Shown here one piece after another: positions 24,999 to 33,625 of a stretch of DNA of 64,000 bases. The notes below the pieces were generated by a model, which saw nothing but the letters and a program-made list of their open reading frames with translations, was not told where the DNA came from and did not search any database. Origin of the DNA: Sulfurimicrobium sp964552675. Lineage in GTDB: Bacteria > Pseudomonadota > Gammaproteobacteria > Burkholderiales > Sulfuricellaceae. The stretch lies in NCBI GenBank assembly GCA_964552675.1, contig CAZKHJ010000001.1:150593-214592 (forward strand), written 5' to 3'. How positions within the stretch are numbered: position 1 is the stretch's first letter; every line of letters starts with the position of its first letter. Made by a program: the position numbers and the translations under genes.

Positions 24999-26006
24999 TT
25001 ACGCCTGATGATATGAAACCACGGTTTCCACTTCATTCCTGGAACCCAGAATTACCGGCACACGCTGGTGCAGGCCATCCGGCTGGATGTCGAGAATACG
25101 TTCGCGCCCGGTGCTGGAAGCGCCGCCAGCCTGTTCCACGATGAAGGACATCGGGTTGGCCTCATACAGCAGGCGCAATTTGCCAGCCTTGGCCGGATCC
25201 TTGGTATCCTTGGGATACATGAAAATGCCGCCGCGCATCAGAATACGGTGCACTTCCGCCACCATCGAGGCCACCCAGCGCATGTTGAAATCCTTGCCGC
25301 GCGGACCGGTCTTGCCGGCCAGGGCCTCTTCGACATAACGCTGCACCGGCGGCTCCCAGAAACGCTGGTTGGACGCGTTGATAGCGAATTCCTTGGTATC
25401 TTCCGGAATAGTCATATTGGGGTGGGTGAGGATAAATTCGCCGATATCCCGATCCAGCGTAAAGCCGTTGACGCCGTGGCCACTGGTCAGAACCAGCATG
25501 GTGGAGGAACCGTACAGCGCATAACCGGCACAGACCTGCTGTACGCCAGGCTGCATGAACGCCTGGGCAGAAGGCTGAGTGGCGCACTCACCGGGGCAAC
25601 GCAGGATGGAAAAGATGGTGCCGACGGAAATGTTAACATCAACGTTGCTGGAGCCGTCGAGCGGATCGAAAACCAGCAGGTACTTGCCGCGCGGGTATTG
25701 CGCCGGGATCGGGTAAACATCGTCCATCTCCTCCGACGCCATGGCTGCCAGGTGACCGGCCCACTCATTGGATTTAATGAAAATCTCGTTGGTGATGACG
25801 TCCAGTTCCTTCTGTGTCTCACCCTGCACATTTTCCGAACCGGCCGACCCCATCACACCAATCAGGGCGCCCTTGTTTACGGCATTGGAAATCACCTTGA
25901 TCGCGGTAATGATATCGTTCAGGAGCGAGGTAAAGTCACCGCTCGCACCCTGGATATGGCGCTGTTCCTCGATAATGAACTGGGTGATGGTGGTGCCGTT
26001 ATGCAT
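24999..26006 (-). CDS. fbp: fructose-1,6-bisphosphatase class I
   Basis: 335 aa. The metal and phosphate loop F-D-P-L-D-G-S-S-N-V-D is near residue 116, with the acidic M-A-S-E-E-M-D just before. The substrate motif R-Y-V-E near 213 and the C-terminal Y-E-A-N-P-M-S-F-I-V-E-Q-A-G-G are intact. The enzyme removes the 1-phosphate in gluconeogenesis and, in autotrophs, in the Calvin cycle. The gene is a single unit with its own terminator, divergent from trpB2. No cbb genes are nearby, so autotrophy is not shown. Confidence 0.95.
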   Translation of the reverse strand: MHNGTTITQFIIEEQRHIQGASGDFTSLLNDIITAIKVISNAVNKGALIGVMGSAGSENVQGETQKELDVITNEIFIKSNEWAGHLAAMASEEMDDVYPIPAQYPRGKYLLVFDPLDGSSNVDVNISVGTIFSILRCPGECATQPSAQAFMQPGVQQVCAGYALYGSSTMLVLTSGHGVNGFTLDRDIGEFILTHPNMTIPEDTKEFAINASNQRFWEPPVQRYVEEALAGKTGPRGKDFNMRWVASMVAEVHRILMRGGIFMYPKDTKDPAKAGKLRLLYEANPMSFIVEQAGGASSTGRERILDIQPDGLHQRVPVILGSRNEVETVVSYHQA

Positions 26007-26039
26007 ATTTCTGTCCTAAGTTAAGAATATAAACAAATT

Positions 26040-26103
26040 CTAAATTATAGCTTGATCACCAAAGGCTTGGCAGCAAAAAATCAAAGGGGATATGATGAGC
26101 CTC
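26040..26103. promoter_or_regulatory. divergent sigma70-type promoters for fbp and trpB2
   Basis: On the plus strand TTGGCA (26067-26072) and TATGAT (26091-26096) are 18 nt apart and would start trpB2 transcription near 26103. On the minus strand TATAAT (26048-26043) is a good -10 for fbp, with only a weak -35 (TGCCAA) 17 nt before it. The two promoters face each other, so they may compete. Confidence 0.5.
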
Positions 26104-26129
26104 TTATCTCCACCAAAAAGGGCCGCATC

Positions 26130-27485
26130 ATGCAACGCACCAAGATCCTGCTGGACGAATCCGACATCCCCACCCACTGGTACAACGTCGTCGCCGATAT
26201 GCCCAACCCGCCAGCCCCGCCATTGGGCCCGGATGGCAAGCCGATTGGCCCGGAAGCCCTGGCGCCGATTTTCCCCATGAGCCTGATCGAGCAGGAAGTA
26301 TCGGCGGAGAGATGGATTCAGATCCCGGAAAAAGTGCGCGAAATCTACCAACTGTGGCGCCCCTCACCGCTGATCCGCGCCCACCGCCTGGAAGCGGCGC
26401 TGGGCACGCCGGCCAAGATCTACTACAAATACGAAGGCGTTTCACCTGCTGGCTCGCACAAAGTCAATACTTCGGTCGCCCAGGCCTATTACAACGCCGA
26501 AGCAGGCATCAAGCGTATCGCCACCGAAACCGGCGCCGGACAATGGGGCTGCTCCATGGCCCTGGCAGGGCAGATGTTTGGGCTGGAAGTACGGGTCTAC
26601 ATGGTCAAGGTGAGCTACAACCAGAAGCCCTACCGCCGCTCCATGATGCAGACCTGGGGCGCCGAAGTGTTCGCCAGCCCGAGCATGGAAACCAATGCCG
26701 GGCGCGCCGCGCTGGCGGAAGACGCTAACAACCAGGGCTCCCTCGGTCTGGCCATCTCCGAGGCGGTGGAGGACGCTGCCTCACGCGCCGATACCAATTA
26801 CGCCCTGGGCTCGGTGTTGAACCACGTGCTGCTGCACCAGACCGTGATTGGCCTGGAAGCCAAAAAACAGTTCGAGAAGACGGGTGACTACCCGGACATG
26901 ATTTTCGCCCCCTGCGGCGGCGGTTCCAACTTCGGCGGCGCGGCCTTCCCCTTCTTCGCCGACAAGGCAGCAGGCAAAAACGTGCGCCTGGTCGCAGTCG
27001 AACCCACCTCCTGCCCGACCCTGACACGCGGCCACTACGCCTATGATTTCGGCGATACCGCCAAGCTGACCCCGATGATGCTGATGTACACCCTCGGCCA
27101 CGATTTCATGCCGCCCGGCATCCACGCCGGCGGCCTGCGCTACCACGGCGATTCGGCGCTGGTATCGCAGCTTTACCATGAAAAACTGATCGAGGCGGTG
27201 GCCGTGCCCCAGCTCTCCACCTTCAAGGCCGGCGTCACCTTCGCCCGTGCCGAGGGCATCATCCCCGCCCCCGAATCCAATCACGCCATCGCCGCCTGCA
27301 TTGACGAGGCGCTGCGCTGCAAGGAATCGGGCGAAGCCAAGACCCTGTTCTTCAACCTCTCGGGCCACGGCCACTTCGACATGGGCGCCTACGACAGCTA
27401 TTTCAGCGGCAAGCTGGAAGACTATGCCTATCCCGAGGAAGCCATCAAGGCGGCACTGGAGCGTCTGCCCAAGGTTTCCGGATAA
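26130..27485 (+). CDS. trpB: TrpB2-type tryptophan synthase beta chain homologue
   Basis: 451 aa from ATG 26130; the reading to 26052 adds 26 unlikely residues. It is about 50 residues longer than canonical TrpB, and the extra N-terminal region (P-N-P-P-A-P-P-L-G-P-D-G) marks the TrpB2 group. The PLP lysine is in G-S-H-K-V-N-T, and the phosphate loop is G-G-G-S-N-F-G-G. The C-terminal E-G-I-I-P-A-P-E-S-N-H-A and N-L-S-G-H-G-H-F-D complete the fold. TrpB2 can make tryptophan from indole and serine without TrpA. No trpA or other trp gene is adjacent, so indole salvage is the likely role. Confidence 0.93.
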   Translation: MQRTKILLDESDIPTHWYNVVADMPNPPAPPLGPDGKPIGPEALAPIFPMSLIEQEVSAERWIQIPEKVREIYQLWRPSPLIRAHRLEAALGTPAKIYYKYEGVSPAGSHKVNTSVAQAYYNAEAGIKRIATETGAGQWGCSMALAGQMFGLEVRVYMVKVSYNQKPYRRSMMQTWGAEVFASPSMETNAGRAALAEDANNQGSLGLAISEAVEDAASRADTNYALGSVLNHVLLHQTVIGLEAKKQFEKTGDYPDMIFAPCGGGSNFGGAAFPFFADKAAGKNVRLVAVEPTSCPTLTRGHYAYDFGDTAKLTPMMLMYTLGHDFMPPGIHAGGLRYHGDSALVSQLYHEKLIEAVAVPQLSTFKAGVTFARAEGIIPAPESNHAIAACIDEALRCKESGEAKTLFFNLSGHGHFDMGAYDSYFSGKLEDYAYPEEAIKAALERLPKVSG

Positions 27486-27508
27486 ATCTAAGGAAAATTC
27501 ATATTAGC

Positions 27509-27538
27509 GGGAACTAATTTAATCCCGTTGCGCTCTGA
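27509..27538 (+). promoter_or_regulatory. sigmaE/ECF-like promoter in front of the hairpin RNA
   Basis: GGGAACT (27509-27515) matches the sigmaE-type -35 GGAACTT in six of seven bases when read from the second G. TCTGA (27534-27538) matches a known sigmaE-type -10, at 18 nt from the -35 hexamer. Transcription would begin near 27544, exactly at the first hairpin below. Confidence 0.5.
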
Positions 27539-27539
27539 T

Positions 27540-27651
27540 GAGCAGATGGTCTCAAAACCGTCTCCCGCTTCTCCTCCCTGAGCGGGTGCCTTAATGCTTG
27601 TTAAGGCTTCTGCCCCCGGCTTTCTTCCCCTTTAGCCGGGGGCTTTTTCTT
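27540..27651 (+). ncRNA. candidate small RNA of four consecutive hairpins
   Basis: Four stems follow one another almost without gaps. They are AGATGGT/ACCGTCT (27544-27563, one G-U pair), CCCGCT/AGCGGG (27564-27586), GCCTTAA/TTAAGGC (27588-27607) and GCCCCCGGCT/AGCCGGGGGC (27612-27643), the last followed by TTTTT. The transcript would be about 105 nt. Loop 2 is pyrimidine-rich (TTCTCCTCCCTG) and complementary to Shine-Dalgarno sequences, a common seed type for trans-acting RNAs. It lies between trpB2 and the convergent engB gene. The alternative is a long decorated 3' end of trpB2. No coding frame fits. Confidence 0.6.
27612..27651 (+). terminator. intrinsic terminator of trpB2 / candidate small RNA
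   Basis: A perfect 10-bp GC-rich stem (27612-27621 with 27634-27643, loop of 12) is followed by TTTTTCTTT. There is no T-run on the minus side, so it serves the plus strand only. Confidence 0.92.
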
Positions 27652-27656
27652 TCCCG

Positions 27657-28259
27657 CTACGCGTGCATTGCCTCAAACCATTTGCCAATCGCCCGCTCGG
27701 CCTCCTGCATACCTTGATGCTTGGGACTGGAAAACAACTGGGCCGTTGCACCGGGGTAAACCTCCGCCAGTTCCCGTTCCACCGCACGCAGGGTCGCCAG
27801 CACCTGCTGGCGGTTCAGCTTGTCGGCTTTGGTGAGCAGGACATGAACCGGCTTGCCGGTGGGCCGAAACCATGCCAGCATCTGCCGGTCCAGCTCGGTC
27901 ATGGGATGACGCACATCCATGATCAGCACCAGGCCGCGCAGCGACGATCGTGTCTGCAGGTAAGTACTCAGCACCGTGCGCCAATGCAAGCGGACCTTTT
28001 CCGGCACGGCGGCGTAACCATAACCCGGCAGATCCACCAGATAGCGCTCTTCGCCAAGGTCGAAAAAATTGATCAGTTGGGTACGGCCCGGGGTTTTACT
28101 GACAAAAGCAAGCCGGGTACGATTGGTCAGGGTATTGATCGCGCTGGACTTTCCAGAGTTGGAGCGGCCGGCAAAGGCCACCTCCATTCCGCTGGGCAAG
28201 GGCAGATCACGCAGATCGTGGGCGGAGATGTAAAACCGGGCGTGTTGAAAAAGAGGCAT
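27657..28259 (-). CDS. engB: ribosome-biogenesis GTPase EngB/YihA
   Basis: 200 aa. The G1 loop is G-R-S-N-S-G-K-S-S near residue 31. G2 lies in T-P-G-R-T-Q-L-I-N-F-F, G3 is D-L-P-G-Y-G-Y-A, and G4 is T-K-A-D-K-L. The S-S-P-K-H-Q-G segment is the G5 region. The GTPase acts in 50S subunit assembly and is essential in many bacteria. The gene is convergent with trpB2 and the RNA candidate, and divergent from the cytochrome c4 gene. Confidence 0.95.
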   Translation of the reverse strand: MPLFQHARFYISAHDLRDLPLPSGMEVAFAGRSNSGKSSAINTLTNRTRLAFVSKTPGRTQLINFFDLGEERYLVDLPGYGYAAVPEKVRLHWRTVLSTYLQTRSSLRGLVLIMDVRHPMTELDRQMLAWFRPTGKPVHVLLTKADKLNRQQVLATLRAVERELAEVYPGATAQLFSSPKHQGMQEAERAIGKWFEAMHA

Positions 28260-28356
28260 GAGGGGAAAAATTTTCTTTCAAAGTGGCATGATAGCTTAGT
28301 CTTGGTATAGAATTGTCAATTTTTAAGTCAAAAGAACTGTTTAAGGAGTCGAAAGA

Positions 28357-28977
28357 ATGAAACAAACCATGGCGATGGTGGCGATAGCGGGTGTGATGGC
28401 CGCATCTTCAGCGCTGGCGGAAACTGCCGCCAAGGGTGATCCTGCCAAGGCTCAACAGATCGCGACGACGGTTTGTGTTGCCTGCCACAACGCTGACGGC
28501 AACAGCACCACGCCAGCCAACCCCAAACTGGCCGGCCAGCATCCGGAATACATCACCAAGCAGCTGACCAACTTCAAGTCCGGCGAGCGCAAGAGCGCCG
28601 TGATGTCCGGGATGGTCGCAACCCTGTCGCCAGAGGACATGAAGAATCTCGGCGCCTATTTCGGCGAGAAAAAGAATGCCGCCGGCAGTGCCAAGAACAA
28701 GGACCTGGTTGCACTGGGACAGAAAATCTACAAGGGCGGCAACCAGTCCAGCGGCGTGCCTGCCTGCGCTTCCTGCCATGGCCCGAGCGGCGCTGGCATC
28801 CCGGTTCAGTTTCCGGCACTTCATAGCCAGCATGCCGAATACACGCTTGGACAGCTGAAACTGTTCCGCAGTGGCGAGCGCGCCAACGATGCCGCGAAAA
28901 TGATGCGCGTCATCGCTTCCAAGATGACCGACCAGGAAATGCAGGCTGTAGCAGAATACATTTCCGGCCTGAATTAA
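28357..28977 (+). CDS. di-haem cytochrome c4
   Basis: 206 aa with a signal peptide (residues 1-21, ending A-L-A). Two class I haem domains are in tandem: CVACH near residue 39 and CASCH near residue 140. Distal methionines are plausible in M-S-G-M and M-M-R-V-I-A-S-K-M. Cytochrome c4 carries electrons in the periplasm between bc1-type or sulfur-oxidising donors and terminal oxidases. It has its own strong terminator and is followed by the haem-assembly genes. The usual GKGDPAKAQ start of c4 proteins is present. Confidence 0.92.
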   Translation: MKQTMAMVAIAGVMAASSALAETAAKGDPAKAQQIATTVCVACHNADGNSTTPANPKLAGQHPEYITKQLTNFKSGERKSAVMSGMVATLSPEDMKNLGAYFGEKKNAAGSAKNKDLVALGQKIYKGGNQSSGVPACASCHGPSGAGIPVQFPALHSQHAEYTLGQLKLFRSGERANDAAKMMRVIASKMTDQEMQAVAEYISGLN

Positions 28978-29002
28978 AGACCAGCTGGCAACGGCGGACC
29001 CC

Positions 29003-29032
29003 AAGGGTGACGAAATCGTCACCCTTTTTTGT
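29003..29032 (+). terminator. intrinsic terminator of cytochrome c4
   Basis: A perfect stem AAGGGTGACG (29003-29012) / CGTCACCCTT (29017-29026) with an AAAT loop is followed by TTTTTTG, 25 nt after the stop. It separates the c4 transcript from resB. Confidence 0.92.
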
Positions 29033-29059
29033 CCGCGCCAGTTAACCCATGACGACATT

Positions 29060-31108
29060 GTGACCAATCCAAGTCCGCTTCACCGCCGCCTGACCCAAGG
29101 CATTTTCGAACTCCTGAGCTCGATGCGTTTTGCCATCAGCCTGCTTACGGTATTGGCGATCGCATCCATTATCGGCACCGTACTCAAGCAGAGCGAACCC
29201 TACCCGAACTACATCATCCAGTTCGGCCAGTTCTGGTTTCAGATGTTCGAGGCACTGGGCCTGTACGATGTTTATCACTCCGGATGGTTTCTTACCATCC
29301 TGGCCTTCCTGATCCTTTCCACCAGCCTGTGCATTTACCGCAACACCCCGCTGATGCTGCGCGAGATGCGCTCGTTCCGCGAACACGCCACGGAAACTTC
29401 GCTGCGTGCTTTTTCCCATCAGGCAGAGTTTTCCAGCGCCCTGCCTGCCGAGCCCCTTCATGGACGGCTGACCGGCTATCTTCGCGGCCAGGGCTTCAGC
29501 GCCAAGCTTGGTGCCACACACGAAAACGGGGATGTCCTGATCGCTGCCAAGGCAGGAAGCTACCACCGCTTTGGCTACATCCTCACTCACGCCGCCATCG
29601 TGGTGATCTGCGTAGGTGGTCTGATTGACGGTAATATCCCGCTCAAAGCACAGCAGCTGCTTGGCTGGAAGAAAATCGAAACCCGAGATATTCCGCAAAG
29701 TGAAGTATCGGCAGCCAGCCGACTTTCGCCTGCCAACCTGTCCTTCCGCGGTGGCGTGACGATCCCGGAAGGCGCCGGTGCCGACGTGATTTTCCTTAAC
29801 ATCGCCGACGGTTATCTGGTGCAGGATCTGCCATTCGACATCATGCTGAAGAAATTCCGCGTCGAGCATTACCCTACTGGTCAGCCCAAGTCGTTCGAGA
29901 GCGACATCACCCTGATCGACAAGGCCACAAACGAAACGGTTTCCCATACCATCAGCGTAAATCACCCCCTGATCTACAAGGGTATCGCGATTTACCAGGC
30001 CAGTTTTGGCGATGGCGGCACACGGCTGGGCATGAAAGGCTGGAATCTATTCGGCCCGACCCATGAATCCTTTTCCATGCAGGGCGTGGTAAAACAGGCA
30101 ACCCAGCTCTCCAACGGGGATGACACCTACACCATCGAATTCACCGAGTTCCGCAAATTCAATATCGAAAATTTTGCCAGTGAGAATGGCGCCAGCGCTG
30201 GCGGCTGGAAAAATCTCCTCTCATACATGCAGACTGGCAGCAACAAGGCAGCGGCAAAGGAATTGCGCAATGTCGGGCCGAGTTTTCAGTATAAGATTCG
30301 CGATGCGCAGGGACAGGCGCAGGAATATTTCAACTACATGCTGCCGATCCAGCTGGAAGATCGCTGGTACCTGCTTTCCGGCATGCGCAGCTCACCCAGC
30401 GAGCCCTTCCGTTACATCCGCATTCCGCTCGACGGACAAAACAATATCGAAGGATTCATGCGTCTGCGCGCCATACTGCTCGACCGACAGGCCCACCCGG
30501 AGATTGCACGGCGCTTTGCCGAATTTGCTCTGGAAGGGGAACAAATCAGCGGCCCCATGCTGGCCAAGCTGGTCGAAAGTACTGGCCGGATACTGGATGT
30601 TTTCGCCAGCGGCGGCTACGAAGCCATGGCGAAGTTCATCGAGAAATCCGTGCCTGCCGCGGAACAGGACAAGGCGGCACAAACTTACCTCAAGATTCTC
30701 GAAAGCGCCGCGATATCAGCCTGGCGCATCGCCCAAACACGAGCCGGCCAACCCGCAACAATGGATGACAACAGCCTGCGCTTTGTGCGCGAAAGTCTCA
30801 ATACCACCAGCGACCTGTTTGTCTATGGCGCACCGGTCTACCTGCAATTGTCTGAGTTCGACGAAGTCATGGCCAGCGGCCTGCAACTGACGCGCTCACC
30901 AGGCAAGAACATCGTTTACGGCGGCTCGGTACTACTGGTGCTTGGCGTGTTTTTCATGTTCTATATCCGGGAACGCCGCATCTGGCTACTGGTCCAACCT
31001 CGACTCGGGACGGTATTATTCGCCATGTCCACCAATCGCAAAACGATGGACTTCGAGCAGGAATTCGGTCGCCATAAAACTCATCTGGCTGTGCTGCTAA
31101 AGGATTGA
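29060..31108 (+). CDS. resB: system II cytochrome c assembly protein ResB/CcsB
   Basis: 682 aa, GTG start. Membrane segments are visible near residues 22-42, 77-97, 170-190 and close to the C-terminus (G-G-S-V-L-L-V-L-G-V-F-F-M-F-Y-I), with a large periplasmic domain between the last two. The pattern of the N-terminal S-M-R-F-A-I-S-L-L-T-V-L-A-I-A-S-I-I-G-T is diagnostic. With CcsA it forms the complex that exports haem and links it to CxxCH apocytochromes. ccsA follows after 3 nt, and cytochrome genes lie on both sides. Confidence 0.93.
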   Translation: MTNPSPLHRRLTQGIFELLSSMRFAISLLTVLAIASIIGTVLKQSEPYPNYIIQFGQFWFQMFEALGLYDVYHSGWFLTILAFLILSTSLCIYRNTPLMLREMRSFREHATETSLRAFSHQAEFSSALPAEPLHGRLTGYLRGQGFSAKLGATHENGDVLIAAKAGSYHRFGYILTHAAIVVICVGGLIDGNIPLKAQQLLGWKKIETRDIPQSEVSAASRLSPANLSFRGGVTIPEGAGADVIFLNIADGYLVQDLPFDIMLKKFRVEHYPTGQPKSFESDITLIDKATNETVSHTISVNHPLIYKGIAIYQASFGDGGTRLGMKGWNLFGPTHESFSMQGVVKQATQLSNGDDTYTIEFTEFRKFNIENFASENGASAGGWKNLLSYMQTGSNKAAAKELRNVGPSFQYKIRDAQGQAQEYFNYMLPIQLEDRWYLLSGMRSSPSEPFRYIRIPLDGQNNIEGFMRLRAILLDRQAHPEIARRFAEFALEGEQISGPMLAKLVESTGRILDVFASGGYEAMAKFIEKSVPAAEQDKAAQTYLKILESAAISAWRIAQTRAGQPATMDDNSLRFVRESLNTTSDLFVYGAPVYLQLSEFDEVMASGLQLTRSPGKNIVYGGSVLLVLGVFFMFYIRERRIWLLVQPRLGTVLFAMSTNRKTMDFEQEFGRHKTHLAVLLKD

Positions 31109-31111
31109 CCC

Positions 31112-32266
31112 ATGGAATTAACGGACAAGACACACGACTTTAACGCCCGGCCCTCCTTTTTCAAAACCCTGTCGTGGTTCGACTGGCTATATGCATTGAT
31201 CCTGGCGGGCGGCAGCATTTACGCTTTCCTGCTCTATGGCAACTACATGGATGGCTATGAAAAGGGCATACTGTTTCTTACCGCCGCAGGCTTGATCTGG
31301 CAGGGCTGGTTCTGGAAACCCTTCCGTACCCTGTTGCTGACGGTGGCGATCCTGAGCCTGTTCGGCATCAGCCAGTATCACGGTCAATTGGCCCGTGCCG
31401 AGCAAACATTCTTCCTCAAGTTCTTCTTCGGCAGCCAGACCGCCATCATGTGGATGAGCGCCCTGTTCGTACTGGCCACCGCCAGCTACTGGCTTGCCCT
31501 GCTGACCCGCTCAGAATTCATCGCCCGGGTTTCCAGCGCAATCACCTGGAGCGCGGCGACGATGGGCCTGGTCGGCCTGATGACGCGCTGGTACGAGTCC
31601 TACCTGATCAGTCCGGATGTCGGCCATATCCCGGTCAGCAACCTGTATGAAGTTTTCATCCTGTTTTCCATTCTCACCGCGCTGATGTATCTCTACTACG
31701 AACAGCGCTACCAGAACCGTCAACTTGGCGCCTTCGTGTTGCTGGTGATCAGCGCTGCCGTAGGATTCCTGCTGTGGTACACCTTCGACCGCCAGGCTCA
31801 CGAAATCCAGCCCCTGGTACCAGCATTGCAATCCTACTGGATGAAAATCCATGTCCCGGCCAATTTTATCGGCTATGGCGCCTTCGCCCTGGCAGCAATG
31901 GTGGGCGTGGCTTACCTGCTCTCCAGCAAAGGCATACTGACAAGTCGCCTGCCGGCGCAGGAAATTCTTGATGACATCATGTACAAGGCCATTGCCATCG
32001 GCTTCGCCTTCTTCACCATCGCCACCATCCTCGGTGCCATGTGGGCGGCAGAAGCATGGGGCGGCTACTGGTCGTGGGACCCGAAGGAAACCTGGGCGCT
32101 GATCGTATGGCTGAATTACGCCGCCTGGCTCCACCTGCGCCTGGTCAAGGGCCTGCGTGGACCACTACTGGCATGGTGGGCGGTGATCGGCCTGTTCGTA
32201 ACTGCCTTCGCCTTTCTTGGCGTCAACATGTTCCTGTCCGGATTGCACTCGTACGGCACACTATAG
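31112..32266 (+). CDS. ccsA: system II cytochrome c assembly protein CcsA/ResC
   Basis: 384 aa multi-spanning protein with about eight hydrophobic helices. The haem-handling WWD box reads W-A-A-E-A-W-G-G-Y-W-S-W-D-P-K-E-T-W near residues 310-328. Conserved histidines flank it, for example H-V-P-A-N near 246 and the final L-H-S-Y-G. It pairs with ResB to transfer haem across the inner membrane. It begins 3 nt after resB and is followed by two more di-haem cytochrome genes, its presumptive clients. Confidence 0.94.
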   Translation: MELTDKTHDFNARPSFFKTLSWFDWLYALILAGGSIYAFLLYGNYMDGYEKGILFLTAAGLIWQGWFWKPFRTLLLTVAILSLFGISQYHGQLARAEQTFFLKFFFGSQTAIMWMSALFVLATASYWLALLTRSEFIARVSSAITWSAATMGLVGLMTRWYESYLISPDVGHIPVSNLYEVFILFSILTALMYLYYEQRYQNRQLGAFVLLVISAAVGFLLWYTFDRQAHEIQPLVPALQSYWMKIHVPANFIGYGAFALAAMVGVAYLLSSKGILTSRLPAQEILDDIMYKAIAIGFAFFTIATILGAMWAAEAWGGYWSWDPKETWALIVWLNYAAWLHLRLVKGLRGPLLAWWAVIGLFVTAFAFLGVNMFLSGLHSYGTL

Positions 32267-32281
32267 TTGCAGGGCGCTCGC

Positions 32282-32902
32282 ATGAAACGGCCCATCCTCG
32301 CCATCCTGGCCCTGTCGTCCACCTGCACTGCCTTTGCCGCGCCGCCCGTCAAGGGTGATGCGAAAAAAGGCGAAAGCATCGCCAGCCAGGTTTGCTTCGC
32401 CTGCCACGGGCCCGACGGCAACGGCATCACTCCGCCCAATCCCGACTACCCCAAACTCGCCGGCAAACAGCCGGAATACCTGCTCAAGCAACTCAAGGAC
32501 TTCAAGGCCGGCAAGCGCAAAAACGACATCATGGCTGGCATGGTGGCCAGCCTGAGCCCGGACGACATGGCCAACCTGGCGCTCCATTTCTCAGCGCAGA
32601 AAAGCAGGCCCGGCGTGGTCAGCAACCCGGAACTGCTCGATTTCGGCAAAAAGTTTTACACTGACGGGAACCCGGATCAGGGCGTACCGGCCTGTGCCGG
32701 CTGCCATTCGCCGGACGGCAGCGGCACCAGCGCCTATCCGCACCTGGCGGGGCAATATGCCGGCTACGTCTACCAGCAGCTGAAGCGCTTCGCCAGCGGC
32801 GAACGCGACAATGACCGCGGCCTGGTGATGCAGTCTCTTTCGATGCGGATGACCGAGCAGGAAATGAAAGCGGTTTCCGAATATGTCACCAGCCTGAAAT
32901 AG
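32282..32902 (+). CDS. di-haem cytochrome c (c4-like)
   Basis: 206 aa from ATG 32282; a start at 32267 would add five residues before the signal peptide. Signal peptide M-K-R-P-I-L-A-I...A-F-A. Two haem sites are CFACH near residue 40 and CAGCH near 141. The order of motifs matches the c4 protein at 28.4 kb, so the two are probably ancient duplicates. It is likely a periplasmic electron carrier. It sits 15 nt after ccsA in the same run. Confidence 0.9.
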   Translation: MKRPILAILALSSTCTAFAAPPVKGDAKKGESIASQVCFACHGPDGNGITPPNPDYPKLAGKQPEYLLKQLKDFKAGKRKNDIMAGMVASLSPDDMANLALHFSAQKSRPGVVSNPELLDFGKKFYTDGNPDQGVPACAGCHSPDGSGTSAYPHLAGQYAGYVYQQLKRFASGERDNDRGLVMQSLSMRMTEQEMKAVSEYVTSLK

Positions 32903-32922
32903 CCCAAGGAAGGAATTGCGCG

Positions 32923-33621
32923 ATGAAAAAAGAACTTCTGCTCTGCCTGTCCCTGCTCCTTGCTCCCCTCTCCACCCACGCCGCCCCGCCCAAGCAACCC
33001 AAGGCAGCCGGGATCGAATCCCCCGGCTATGCCTGGGATGCGCAATCGGAAGAAGAGGCGTTGCTGTTGAAAATGAAAGGCGACGTGGCACGCGGGCAGG
33101 ACGCCTACCGGGGCTGCCAGGGCTGCCACAAACCCGACGCATCCGGCCTGCCGGACGGCACCTATCCGCAACTGGCGAGCCAGCACATCAGCGTTCTGAT
33201 CAAGCAGATGTCGGATGTGCGCGAGGGACGGCGCGACAACCCGAAGATGTTCCCCTTTGCCGGCAAGCACGTGGTGGATACGCAGGAAGTGGCCGACATC
33301 GCCGCCTACCTCAACAGCCTGCCCCTGCCCGGCCATAACGACAAGGGGCCGGGCAGCGACCTGGTGCGCGGCAAGGCGCTGTATGAGAAGGATTGCGCAG
33401 CCTGTCACGGTGAGCGTGGCGAGGGCGATGCCGGCAAATTTTATCCCGTCACCGCCGGCCAGCATTACCGCTATATGGTGCGCCAGATCGTGGCGATCCG
33501 CGACGGCAGCCGCCGCAATGCCAATCCGAAAATGGTCAGGGTGGTGAAGGACTATTCCACCAGCGATATCGGCGCGGTGGCGGATTACATGTCCCGCATC
33601 GGCCTGCCCGCAGAAAAATAG
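32923..33621 (+). CDS. di-haem cytochrome c, c4/c553-like
   Basis: 232 aa with a signal peptide (residues 1-20, ending T-H-A). The haem sites are CQGCH near residue 66 and CAACH near 160. The N-terminal mature part carries a Lys/Pro-rich linker and an acidic W-D-A-Q-S-E-E-E-A segment not seen in the two other cytochromes. Each domain has the Y-P-Q-L-A-S-Q-H or Y-P-V-T-A-G-Q-H box usual in this group. The partner is unknown. It is the last gene of the rightward run and ends 5 nt from the convergent dsrS-like gene. Confidence 0.87.
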   Translation: MKKELLLCLSLLLAPLSTHAAPPKQPKAAGIESPGYAWDAQSEEEALLLKMKGDVARGQDAYRGCQGCHKPDASGLPDGTYPQLASQHISVLIKQMSDVREGRRDNPKMFPFAGKHVVDTQEVADIAAYLNSLPLPGHNDKGPGSDLVRGKALYEKDCAACHGERGEGDAGKFYPVTAGQHYRYMVRQIVAIRDGSRRNANPKMVRVVKDYSTSDIGAVADYMSRIGLPAEK

Positions 33622-33625
33622 TCGA

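Noticed and set aside
27534..27545. CTGATGAG, the start of a hammerhead ribozyme core
   Set aside because: The required CGAAAC after stem II and the closing third stem are not present; the bases fit better as promoter -10 and hairpin start.
28260..28356. sigma54 promoter (TGGCATG) before cytochrome c4
   Set aside because: The second element lacks GC at the required distance.
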